59,014 nucleotides of DNA. It comes from an uncultured Clostridiaceae bacterium. GTDB lineage: Bacteria; Bacillota; Clostridia; TANB77; CAG-508. The DNA lies in assembly GCA_946493085.1 (NCBI GenBank), contig CAMMAC010000007.1:1-59014 (forward strand), in the 5' to 3' direction. A model generated the notes under the pieces. The model was given only the letters and a program-made list of their open reading frames with translations, searched no databases and had not been told where the DNA came from. Shown here one piece after another: positions 51,414 through 59,014 of the stretch. Each line of letters opens with the position of its first letter. Within the stretch, counting starts at the first letter, position 1. The translations under genes and the position numbers were made by a program.

Positions 51414-51558
51414 TTTAAAAGGGAGTAGCTTATTAATTACTAATCAACATACGCGAGGAAAATCTGGTTAGTAACCTTTTTAAAAAAAGGGAAGCAAGAC
51501 TTTTAAAGAAAGGAGTTGCATGAAAAATGTAAAAAATTTCTTTAAAAGTCTTATTTTT
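51414..51558 (+). promoter_or_regulatory. yybP-ykoY manganese riboswitch with overlapping terminator
   Basis: The aptamer begins with the P1 strand TTTAAAAG and GGGAGTAGC, has the ACATACGCGAGGAAA and CTGGTTAG sections, and ends in GCAAGACTTTTAAA, whose CTTTTAAA (51500-51507) pairs with TTTAAAAG (51414-51421). These are the conserved yybP-ykoY elements. The terminator arms 51496-51511 and 51537-51552 pair perfectly over 16 bases, with ATTTTT after. Its 5' arm includes the P1 3' strand, so metal binding should stop termination and turn expression on. Confidence 0.85.
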
Positions 51559-51596
51559 GTACATAATAATAGAAAAAGAAGAGAGGAGAGAACAAA

Positions 51597-54329
51597 TTGG
51601 AAGAAAAATGGTTTCATAAAAGTGTAGAAGAAACAAAAAGACAATTAGAGACAGATGAAATAAAGGGTTTGACAGAAGAACAAGTATTAGAAAAAAGAAA
51701 AAAATATGGTAGTAATGAATTAAAAGAAAAAAAGAAAAAAAGTTTATTTGTTAAATTTTTAGAACAATTTAAAGACTTTATGATTATTGTTCTAATTGTC
51801 GCTGCTGTTATTTCCGGAATTGTAGGGGTAATAGAAGGCGAAGGAATTACAGATACCATTATTATTTTAATTGTAGTAGTGGTAAATGCCATCATAGGAG
51901 TAGCACAAGAAAATAAAGCAGAAAAATCCTTAGAGGCTCTTCAAAAATTGAGTAGTCATGCTGCAAAGGTAATAAGAGAAGGTAATTTAAAAGTAGTGCC
52001 AGCAAAAGAATTGGTACCAGGTGATGTAGTAGTATTAGAAACAGGAGATTACGTAGCAGCAGATATTAGATTGACAGAAGTAGCAAATTTAAAAGCACAG
52101 GAGGCATCTTTAACAGGAGAGTCTGTGCCAGTGGAAAAAGACACGCAAACAATAGAGGAAGAAAAAGTAGGTATTGGCGATAGAACAAATATGCTATTTT
52201 CTTCTAGTTTAATTACGTATGGTAGAGGAAAAGGTGTTGTTGTAGAAACTGGAATGAATACAGAAGTAGGAAAAATTGCAGGTATTATTAATGACACTAT
52301 TGATACAGAGACACCATTACAAGTAAAATTAAATAAATTAGGAAAAACATTAGGAATTGTTGCAATTGTCATTTGTATTATCATTTTCATTGTAGGTATT
52401 GGTATTGGAAAAGACCCAATTGATATGTTCATGACAGCAGTTAGTTTAGCAGTAGCAGCTATTCCAGAAGGACTAGCAGCAGTTTCTACTATAGTACTAG
52501 CAATTGGAGTGCAAAGAATGGTAAAGAAAAATGCCATTGTAAAAAAGCTTCCAGCAGTAGAAACTTTGGGAAGTGCCACAGTTATTTGTTCTGATAAAAC
52601 AGGAACGTTAACACAGAATAAAATGACGGTACAAAAGCTATTTTACAACAACTCTATGCAAAATATAGAAGAAGCAAAAAATACAAAAAATGCAGAATTA
52701 GAAAAATTAGTACATGCTAGTATGCTTTGCAATGATACAAAAGTAGCGGCTGACCATACTTTAACGGGAGATCCAACAGAAACAGCATTAGTAGATATGG
52801 GAATGATATTAGATTATCCAGTAGAAGTACTACAAGAATTTTCAAGAGTAGAAGAAATACCATTTGATTCAGATAGAAAATTAATGACAACAGTGAATCA
52901 AATAGGTGAAAACCGATATAGAGTTTATACAAAAGGTGGAGTGGACGAGCTTTTAGCATGTTGTGATAATTATGTAGTAAATGGAGAAATAAAAAATAAT
53001 TTAGAAGAATATAAACAAATCATAAGAAATAATAATGAAACTATGGCAAAAGAAGCATTAAGAGTGCTTGCTATGGCATATAAGGATATAGACCATATTC
53101 CTTCTAAAGAAGAAAGAGAAAACTTAGAAAGTCATCTTACTTTTATAGGAATGGTAGGAATGATTGATCCACCAAGAGAAGAGGCAAAAGTAGCAGTAGA
53201 AAAATGTAAAACAGCAGGTATTAAAACAGTAATGATTACAGGAGACCACAAAATTACAGCAGCAGCTATTGCAAAAGAATTAGGAATTTTAGAAAATGAG
53301 TCAGAGGCAATTACAGGTAGTGAGCTAGAGGAAATGTCGCAAGAAGAATTGGAGAAGAACGTTCGTAACTACAGTGTATATGCAAGAGTATCGCCAGAAC
53401 ATAAAGTAAGGATAGTAAAGGCATGGCAAAAACAAGGAGAAATTGTAGCTATGACTGGTGATGGAGTAAATGATGCGCCAGCACTTAAAACAGCAGATAT
53501 TGGTTGTGCTATGGGAATAGTGGGAACAGATGTGGCAAAAGAGGCAGCAGATGTTATCTTAACAGATGATAATTTCGCAACGGTAGTATCAGCAGTAGAA
53601 GAAGGAAGACGTATTTATGATAATATTTTAAAAGCAATACAATTTTTATTATCTAGCAACATAGGAGAAATTGTAGTATTGTTTATTGCTATTTTAATTA
53701 CACCATGGCTAGCTAGTACCTTCCACATTGATGTAAATTTAATTGTACCACTTTTACCAATTCATATATTGTGGATTAATTTAGTAACAGATTCTCTTCC
53801 AGCTTTGGCATTGGCCGTAGACCCAGCAGAGAAAGATGTAATGAATCGAAAGCCAGTAGATAGTAAAAAAGGTGTATTTACAAAAGGAATGACATGGAGA
53901 GTTTTATACCAAGGTATTATGATAGGATTAATCACTTTAGCTGCTTTTATTATAGGACTTGCAACACCAGAACAAGACTTACCAGTAATAGAAGGATTAA
54001 CACCAGAAGAAGTAAGAGTGGAAATAGGACAAACAATGGCGTTCGTTGTATTGGCGCTTTCAGAATTAGTACATGTATTTAATATACGTAACAATAAAAA
54101 ATCTGTCTTTAAAACAGGTATCTTCCAAAATAAACAACTATTATTAGCTATAGCTATTTCAGCAGCATTAATGTTTGTTATTTTATTAATACCAGGATTA
54201 AGACATATCTTTAGTATACCAGTACTACCAACAGCTAATATCATAGAAATTGTTATTTTAGTATTTATACCATTAGTTGTGGTAGAAATTATGAAATTAT
54301 TGAAGATTAATACCACAAAAGAGGAATAA
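51597..54329 (+). CDS. P2-type cation-transporting ATPase (Ca2+/Mn2+ pump)
   Basis: A 910-aa P-type ATPase of the SERCA/PMR1-like group, which pumps Ca2+ or Mn2+ out. Seen are LTGESVPVEK (actuator), AAIPEGLAAVSTIVLAIG (helix 4, PEGL), CSDKTGTLTQNKMT (phosphorylation Asp near residue 332), KGGVDELL (nucleotide binding), TGDGVNDAPALK and NLVTDSLPALAL (helix 6 Asn/Asp site). The Mn riboswitch upstream suggests Mn2+ export. It starts with TTG 8 bases after AGGAG. A small overlapping frame (ATG 51520, MKNVKNFFKSLIFV) lies in the leader. Confidence 0.94.
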   Translation: MEEKWFHKSVEETKRQLETDEIKGLTEEQVLEKRKKYGSNELKEKKKKSLFVKFLEQFKDFMIIVLIVAAVISGIVGVIEGEGITDTIIILIVVVVNAIIGVAQENKAEKSLEALQKLSSHAAKVIREGNLKVVPAKELVPGDVVVLETGDYVAADIRLTEVANLKAQEASLTGESVPVEKDTQTIEEEKVGIGDRTNMLFSSSLITYGRGKGVVVETGMNTEVGKIAGIINDTIDTETPLQVKLNKLGKTLGIVAIVICIIIFIVGIGIGKDPIDMFMTAVSLAVAAIPEGLAAVSTIVLAIGVQRMVKKNAIVKKLPAVETLGSATVICSDKTGTLTQNKMTVQKLFYNNSMQNIEEAKNTKNAELEKLVHASMLCNDTKVAADHTLTGDPTETALVDMGMILDYPVEVLQEFSRVEEIPFDSDRKLMTTVNQIGENRYRVYTKGGVDELLACCDNYVVNGEIKNNLEEYKQIIRNNNETMAKEALRVLAMAYKDIDHIPSKEERENLESHLTFIGMVGMIDPPREEAKVAVEKCKTAGIKTVMITGDHKITAAAIAKELGILENESEAITGSELEEMSQEELEKNVRNYSVYARVSPEHKVRIVKAWQKQGEIVAMTGDGVNDAPALKTADIGCAMGIVGTDVAKEAADVILTDDNFATVVSAVEEGRRIYDNILKAIQFLLSSNIGEIVVLFIAILITPWLASTFHIDVNLIVPLLPIHILWINLVTDSLPALALAVDPAEKDVMNRKPVDSKKGVFTKGMTWRVLYQGIMIGLITLAAFIIGLATPEQDLPVIEGLTPEEVRVEIGQTMAFVVLALSELVHVFNIRNNKKSVFKTGIFQNKQLLLAIAISAALMFVILLIPGLRHIFSIPVLPTANIIEIVILVFIPLVVVEIMKLLKINTTKEE

Positions 54330-54341
54330 AACATCCCAAAT

Positions 54342-54370
54342 TTGACAGAAATGTAAAGCTATGGTATAAT
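54342..54370 (+). promoter_or_regulatory. Sigma-A promoter
   Basis: TTGACA (54342-54347), a 17-bp spacer and TATAAT (54365-54370). The transcript starts with a GC-rich hairpin, TGGCGTGC/GGCCGCCA, near 54379-54401. Confidence 0.8.
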
Positions 54371-54418
54371 AGAAAACGTGGCGTGCAAAAGGCCGCCAGA
54401 AGGGATGTAGAATTAAAA

Positions 54419-55210
54419 ATGAAAAAAGATAGTAAATGTGCGCTGAAAATCAAAGAAAGTATTGTTATCGTATTACTTTTTATGATTGTAGGCACTAGCT
54501 CACAATTTGTTCAAGTTGTAAAAACAGAGGAGCAGACAGCACAAATACAAGAAGAAAATGAAGCAGAAAATACACAAGAAGAAATCGTAGTAGGGGATGC
54601 AAGTTATCAAAGAAATGTAGAGTTAACAACGAGATCATCAGAAGGAAGAACTAGTATAGAAGGAAGTAAAACGCAGGAAAATGTGGAAGAAGAACAAACA
54701 GTAGAGACTCCAGAGCAAGAAATAGTAGAAGAACCAAAAACAATCTATAAATCTATTGACGAAATTACTATTTCTAAAAATATGGATTTAACTGTAAGAT
54801 GTGGCGTTTCTAAAGAAGATTTTAAAACATTAATGAAAAATTTAAAACCAGATACAACAGACTTCTTTTACAATAATAGCGATACTATTTATGACCTATG
54901 TGAAAAATATCAATTAAATGAAGTATTCTTCTGTGGATTAATTGCAGCAGAATCCGGTTGGAAAATTTCATCAGGACATAGAAGTAAATGCAATTATATT
55001 AGTATGATGTCAAAAGGAAAATTGATACAATATAGTTCACCAGCAGAAGGATTAGAGGCAGCAACCAAATTATTGCATAATAAATATTTAACACCAGGAG
55101 GTTCTTATTACTCTGGAAAAACATTATCAGCAGTAAAGAAAAAGTTCTGTCCAAGTTCTTCTACATGGGTAAATTTAGTATATGGTTGTATGAAACAAAT
55201 TGTAGATTAA
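54419..55210 (+). CDS. Secreted glucosaminidase/lysozyme-like domain protein
   Basis: A 263-aa exported protein. A basic N-terminus and hydrophobic stretch (IKESIVIVLLFMIVGTSSQF, residues about 12-32) anchor or secrete it. A long acidic, Glu/Gln/Thr-rich linker (about 38-120) probably crosses the wall. The C-terminal domain (about 140-263) has FFCGLIAAESGWK with the catalytic glutamate, NYISMMSKG, YSSPAEGLEAATKLLHNKYL and WVNLVYGCM, as in mannosyl-glycoprotein endo-beta-N-acetylglucosaminidase-like proteins. I prefer ATG 54419; the longer start at 54383 lies within the leader hairpin. Likely acts on peptidoglycan. Confidence 0.78.
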   Translation: MKKDSKCALKIKESIVIVLLFMIVGTSSQFVQVVKTEEQTAQIQEENEAENTQEEIVVGDASYQRNVELTTRSSEGRTSIEGSKTQENVEEEQTVETPEQEIVEEPKTIYKSIDEITISKNMDLTVRCGVSKEDFKTLMKNLKPDTTDFFYNNSDTIYDLCEKYQLNEVFFCGLIAAESGWKISSGHRSKCNYISMMSKGKLIQYSSPAEGLEAATKLLHNKYLTPGGSYYSGKTLSAVKKKFCPSSSTWVNLVYGCMKQIVD

Positions 55211-55217
55211 TAGAAAA

Positions 55218-55253
55218 AGGCATACGTTATCCAAAAGGCGTATGTCTTTTTTT
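55218..55253 (+). terminator. Terminator
   Basis: AGGCATACG (55218-55226) pairs with CGTATGTCT (55239-55247, one G-U) with TTTTTTT after. Confidence 0.85.
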
Positions 55254-55291
55254 CTTACGTAACCTTTTTATAAAATTTTAAGGAAAAACTA

Positions 55292-55320
55292 TTGTATAGA
55301 GGAGGGGCAGATGCTATAAT
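55292..55320 (+). promoter_or_regulatory. Promoter of the ABC-2 exporter operon
   Basis: TTGTAT (55292-55297), a 17-bp spacer and TATAAT (55315-55320), 36 bases before the start. Confidence 0.7.
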
Positions 55321-55356
55321 AAAAACCGAGAAAAATAGAAGGGAGAATAAGAAAAA

Positions 55357-56247
55357 ATGGGCTTGTTAATAAAAAATGTAAGCAAAAGCTATGGCGATAA
55401 AAAAGTAGTAGATAATATTAGCTTTAGCATGGATAAACCAGGCGTATTTGGTCTTTTAGGAACCAATGGTGCTGGAAAAACTACCACCATTAGAATGCTA
55501 TTAGGCATTTTAAAGAAAGATAGTGGTGAAATTACATGGAATGGAAGAGAAGTAGAAAGAAAACATGTTAATTTTGGTTATTTACCAGAAGAAAGAGGAT
55601 TATATCCTAAAGTAGATATTATTACACAATTGCTATATTTTGCAAAACTAAAAGGAATGAAAGAACCAGAAGCGAGAAAAGCAATTAGTTATTGGATGAA
55701 AAAATTAGAATTGGAAGAATATACAGGAATGACAGCAGAAAAATTATCAAAAGGAAATCAGCAGAAAGTACAATTTATTACAGCAGTTGTACATAATCCA
55801 GAACTAGTTGTATTAGATGAACCGTTTAGCGGTTTAGATCCAGTAAATACAGAAATATTAAGAAATGCAATTGTAGAACTAGTACAAGATGGGAAATATA
55901 TTATTTTTTCTGCTCATCAAATGAGTGTAGTAGAAGAATTTTGTAAAGATATTCTAATCTTAAATAGAGGAAAGACGGTATTACAGGGAAATTTAAAACA
56001 GATTAAAGATACTTATAATGCTAATAAAATTTATCTTTCTACGAATCAAGATGTAAAAGAGGATATAGAGTCGATAAATTTAAAAATATTATGGGAAAAA
56101 GATAATGAATATGAAATAGAGATACAAGAAGAAAAACAGGGTTATGCCTTATTTGAATTGTTAGCGCAAAAACAAGTAGAGGTAAATAAGTTTGAAATTA
56201 TGAAACCAAGTCTACATGATATCTTTATAGAAAAGGTGGGTGAGTAG
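55357..56247 (+). CDS. ABC transporter ATP-binding protein, NatA-like
   Basis: A 296-aa ATPase. Walker A is LGTNGAGKTTTIR (near residue 36), the signature KLSKGNQQKVQFI, Walker B LVVLDEPFSGLDP and the switch IIFSAHQM. The unusual GYLPEERGLYPK before the signature and the C-terminal extension (about 220-296) are typical of the NatA/DUF4162 group, which works with ABC-2 permeases. It is followed by such a permease after 1 base. Substrate not determinable; NatAB of Bacillus exports sodium. Confidence 0.88.
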   Translation: MGLLIKNVSKSYGDKKVVDNISFSMDKPGVFGLLGTNGAGKTTTIRMLLGILKKDSGEITWNGREVERKHVNFGYLPEERGLYPKVDIITQLLYFAKLKGMKEPEARKAISYWMKKLELEEYTGMTAEKLSKGNQQKVQFITAVVHNPELVVLDEPFSGLDPVNTEILRNAIVELVQDGKYIIFSAHQMSVVEEFCKDILILNRGKTVLQGNLKQIKDTYNANKIYLSTNQDVKEDIESINLKILWEKDNEYEIEIQEEKQGYALFELLAQKQVEVNKFEIMKPSLHDIFIEKVGE

Positions 56248-56248
56248 T

Positions 56249-57490
56249 ATGAAAGATTTATGGACAGTAGCATCCTTTACATTTCAAGATTTAGTAAAAA
56301 GAAAATCCTTTATCATTTCCAATATCATTATTTTATTGATTATTATTATAGGATTTAATATTCCAAGAGTGTTGGAACAATTTTCAGGTGGAGATGAAAA
56401 TTTCGGAACAACAAAAACAACAATTATTGATTATGACAATATATATGGAGATAGTTTAGAAAAAACATTTGAAAATAATCCAGATTATAACGTAGAAATA
56501 GTTACAGAAAAGTGGGATTTAGATACAGTAAAAGAAAAAATTGAAAAAGGAGAAATAGAAGAAGCACTATATATTACAAGGAAAGATGAGGCTATTTCTA
56601 TAAAATATGTAGTAGAATCACAAAGTCTTGCAACATCACTTCCACAAGAATTAGTAAGTTTATTACAATTAGCTTATCAAAATAAGCAAATAGAAGATTT
56701 AGGAATTGCACCAGAGCAAATAGCAGTCATTAATATGCCATTTGAAGTAGATTTAACAGCAGTAGAAGAAAATGAAGCAGCTGAGAATATTTTACCTATG
56801 ATGTTATTATCTATCGTACTATTCTATGCGATCTATTTCTTCGCTTATCAAGTATCCTCTTCTATTACAACAGAAAAAACATCGAAAATTATAGAAACAT
56901 TAGTTACATCTACTTCACCACGAACCATTGTATTAGGAAAAACATTAGGAATTGGTCTTGCTGGGGTGATGCAAACTGTTGTGACAGTTGTAGTGGCATT
57001 AATTTGCGCAAAGCTATTCTTAGATCCTTCCACAATTGACATGATTTTAGGATCCATTAATTTTACACCAACATTAGCGATTGTAACGATTGTTTATTAT
57101 ATATTGGGATACTCTTTATTTGCCCTATTATATGCTTTGACAGGTTCTACAGTAGCAAAACCAGAAGATGTACAATCTGCAAATGGACCAGTAGCTATTT
57201 TAGCAGTAATTGGATTTTATCTATCTTATTTTACTATGATGAATCCAACAAGTAGTTTAAACCAAATAGCAGCGATAGTACCGATTTCTTCACCATTTTG
57301 TATGCCATTTAGAGTAATGATGGGATTGGCTACAACAGGAGAAATATTACTTTCTTTAGCAATTTTGGTTATTACGATATTGATAGTAGCCAAAATATCT
57401 ATTAAAATCTATTCTTCTGCTATATTAAATTATGGAAATAGAATGAATATAAAAGATTTGTTTAGAATTTACAAGAATAAAAATGATTAA
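56249..57490 (+). CDS. ABC-2 type transporter permease, NatB-like
   Basis: A 413-aa membrane protein. Helix 1 (about residues 18-38, SFIISNIIILLIIIIGFN) is followed by an extracellular domain (to about 175) and five more helices with the ABC-2 hallmark TEKTSKIIETLVTSTSPRTIVLGK and YILGYSLFALLYAL. This matches NatB and the COG1668 group. ATG 56249 directly after the ATPase stop codon is preferred over GTG 56240, which overlaps. Translation is coupled to the ATPase gene. Substrate unknown. Confidence 0.88.
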   Translation: MKDLWTVASFTFQDLVKRKSFIISNIIILLIIIIGFNIPRVLEQFSGGDENFGTTKTTIIDYDNIYGDSLEKTFENNPDYNVEIVTEKWDLDTVKEKIEKGEIEEALYITRKDEAISIKYVVESQSLATSLPQELVSLLQLAYQNKQIEDLGIAPEQIAVINMPFEVDLTAVEENEAAENILPMMLLSIVLFYAIYFFAYQVSSSITTEKTSKIIETLVTSTSPRTIVLGKTLGIGLAGVMQTVVTVVVALICAKLFLDPSTIDMILGSINFTPTLAIVTIVYYILGYSLFALLYALTGSTVAKPEDVQSANGPVAILAVIGFYLSYFTMMNPTSSLNQIAAIVPISSPFCMPFRVMMGLATTGEILLSLAILVITILIVAKISIKIYSSAILNYGNRMNIKDLFRIYKNKND

Positions 57491-57517
57491 AAAGAGGCTT
57501 TTTAAGCCTCTTTTTCA
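57491..57517 (+). terminator. Terminator of the exporter operon
   Basis: AAAGAGGCTT and AAGCCTCTTT (57491-57500 and 57504-57513) pair perfectly around TTT, with T residues after. The next 185 bases hold no gene that I can see. Confidence 0.9.
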
Positions 57518-57701
57518 ATCATAATGACCTTTGTACTTATCATACATTTTGTCGAAAATTTGCGTACGATTTTTCTTGCAATCTCGAAAAAATTATAGTA
57601 AACTAAAAATACTTTTATCTCATATTTTATGATTTATTCTTTTATATTTCCCATAAAAAAGTATGCAAAATAAAAAAAGACTGATATAATGGAGGTGAAA
57701 A

Positions 57702-58019
57702 ATGTTACTAGATGGCTTAGAAAAGATAGCGCAAGAAATAAAACAAGTAGATATAGGACATTTTATAGAACAAATTACAGAAAGGTTGGAAAAAATGGAC
57801 GAAAAATGGGTAATCGATAGAATGGAAGGAAATATAGCTATATGTGAAGAAAGAAATACAGGAAAAAAGAAAGAAATTGCAAAAGAACAATTACCAGAAG
57901 GGGCAAAAGAAGGTAGTGTTTTAAAACAAGAAAATGAAAAATATGTGTTAGATAAAGAAACACAGAAAGAAATAGAAGAACGCATTAGGCAAAAAATGGA
58001 CAACTTATGGAATAACTAG
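57702..58019 (+). CDS. DUF3006 protein
   Basis: A 105-aa protein. The C-terminal 65 residues carry the DUF3006 pattern WVIDRMEGNIAICEERNTGK and EQLPEGAKEGSVLKQENEKYV; the first 38 residues form an extra helical region. DUF3006 genes are very often next to a ComEC-type MBL gene, as here (gap 25 bases), and may help regulate or stabilise its product. An AGGAGGT site (57691-57694 region) lies before the ATG. Function unknown. Confidence 0.85.
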   Translation: MLLDGLEKIAQEIKQVDIGHFIEQITERLEKMDEKWVIDRMEGNIAICEERNTGKKKEIAKEQLPEGAKEGSVLKQENEKYVLDKETQKEIEERIRQKMDNLWNN

Positions 58020-58044
58020 TTAATTGAATAGGGGGGACAAACAA

Positions 58045-58965
58045 ATGAGTAGAAGAAAACAAAGTAAATTTATCAAAAGTATTATAGGACTCATTGTAGC
58101 TGCCTGTATAGTAGGTGGAGGCTATTTAGGGTCGGAAGTTTTGCAAAATCAAGAAAATACTGTAACAGCAGAAAAAACAGTAAATAATAGTATTCCTTTA
58201 GAAGCAGATGATCAATTACAGATATATTTTTTTGATGTAGGACAAGCAGATAGTATATTGCTTATTAGTGATGGTGAGACAATGCTCATTGATGCAGGAA
58301 ATAATGAAGATGGAGATATGCTAGTAGAAAAAATAAAAGGATTAGGTATTACAACTTTAAATTATGTAATAGGAACGCATCCACATGAGGATCATATTGG
58401 AGGATTAGATGATATTATAGAAAATTTTGAAATAGAAAATGTATATATGCCTAAAGTACAAACTAATACCAAAACATTTGAAGATGTACTAGATGCTTTG
58501 CAAGAAAAGAATTTGAGCGTAACAGCACCAGAAGTAGGAAGTACTTTTGTAGTAGGCAAGGCAAGTTGTGAGGTAATGCAATGTGGACAAGGGACAGCAG
58601 AAGAAAAAAATAATCTAAATTTATCTTCTATTGTGATTAGAACGACCTTTGGAGAACAAAGCTTCCTTTTTATGGGAGATAGTGAAACAGAGAATGAAGA
58701 AGCACGTACTTGGCCTCAAACCAATGTACTAAAAGTAGCACATCATGGATCTGATACAAGTTCTTCAGAAAGTTTTTTAGAACAAATAAAGCCACAAATA
58801 GCGATGATTAGTGTGGGAAAAGGAAATTCTTATGGACATCCCGCTCAAACAACCTTAAATAAGCTTTCTAATATAGATTGTAGGGTATATAGGACAGATG
58901 AAATGGGAACAATTCTTTTAAGAAGTGATGGCATAGAAAATAAGATAACAACAGAAAAATGGTGA
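58045..58965 (+). CDS. ComEC/Rec2-type metallo-beta-lactamase-fold exported protein
   Basis: A 306-aa protein with an N-terminal membrane helix (about residues 12-30) and an outside MBL domain. The metal motif is GTHPHEDHIGGLDD (HxHxDH near residue 113), with GDSETENEEA and VAHHGSD later, the ComEC C-terminal pattern. It lacks the ComEC channel helices, so it is a stand-alone version, possibly a nuclease or a DNA-uptake helper. I start it at ATG 58045 behind AGGGGGGAC; the earlier TTG at 58024 has no site. Confidence 0.88.
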   Translation: MSRRKQSKFIKSIIGLIVAACIVGGGYLGSEVLQNQENTVTAEKTVNNSIPLEADDQLQIYFFDVGQADSILLISDGETMLIDAGNNEDGDMLVEKIKGLGITTLNYVIGTHPHEDHIGGLDDIIENFEIENVYMPKVQTNTKTFEDVLDALQEKNLSVTAPEVGSTFVVGKASCEVMQCGQGTAEEKNNLNLSSIVIRTTFGEQSFLFMGDSETENEEARTWPQTNVLKVAHHGSDTSSSESFLEQIKPQIAMISVGKGNSYGHPAQTTLNKLSNIDCRVYRTDEMGTILLRSDGIENKITTEKW

Positions 58966-59014
58966 ATTGTAAAAGTAAAATATAGTTTGTAAAACTAACG
59001 TCTATTGTAAGATT

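Overview
The window is AT-rich DNA with densely packed, mostly co-directional genes, strong AGGAGG ribosome-binding sites, TTGACA/TATAAT promoters and U-tract terminators. Together with sporulation genes (spoVS, ytfJ/gerW, ytfI-type and a short SspH-type spore protein gene), a cheo-box-like LexA site at recA, and oxygen-sensitive enzymes (IorAB, several radical SAM proteins), this points to a spore-forming anaerobic member of the Bacillota, class Clostridia, probably a host-associated lineage. The genus cannot be fixed from the sequence.

Layout. 1-6.1 kb: rlmD-type rRNA methyltransferase, peptide deformylase, a queuosine-salvage (DUF2419/QNG1) protein, an unusual histidine phosphatase, a GNAT, an ASCH protein and a radical SAM protein, with two N-terminal gene stubs between them. 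6.2-11.3 kb: a metal-resistance operon (CadC-like sensor, separate HMA protein, Zn/Cd ATPase, CopZ, CopA) behind a promoter carrying two TTGA-N8-TCAA operators. 11.4-19.3 kb: secreted CAP protein, YgjP-type metallopeptidase, a 29-bp-arm palindromic element, membrane and HD proteins, and an ABC/FtsX exporter with a coiled-coil extracellular domain. 19.3-27.1 kb: rpiA, sspH-like (minus), ymdB-spoVS, a solute-binding protein, recA-recX-scpA, ytfI-ytfJ. 27.1-31.2 kb: HxlR regulator with a degenerate MBL-fold protein, then a zinc macrodomain, SirTM sirtuin and DUF1848 operon (ADP-ribosylation linked). 31.3-34.8 kb: decayed toxin-antitoxin pair, dacF, and frameshifted vanW-like and patatin-like genes.

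34.87-40.9 kb is the most unusual part. A strong promoter drives a structured leader, an 8-codon minigene (MDLRTAGN) with a near-ideal ribosome-binding site, a 15-bp hairpin, then a radical SAM/SPASM enzyme, a TIM-barrel protein whose gene contains a 19-bp perfect palindrome, and a GNAT, closed by a strong terminator. A histidine phosphatase and convergent iorAB follow. The promoter-minigene-hairpin-enzyme order resembles the microcin C operon (precursor MRTGNAN), but no MccB-like enzyme is present. I propose it as a candidate ultra-short-peptide modification locus; a regulatory leader peptide is the main alternative.

41-59 kb: hypothetical membrane proteins, rpmE, miaB-mutS, a ToxN/AbiQ-type toxin with a structured RNA upstream, ligA preceded by tandem 31-bp repeats, tRNA-Gly(TCC), a yybP-ykoY manganese riboswitch in front of a P2-type Ca/Mn ATPase, a secreted glucosaminidase-like protein, an ABC-2 exporter and a DUF3006/ComEC-type MBL pair.
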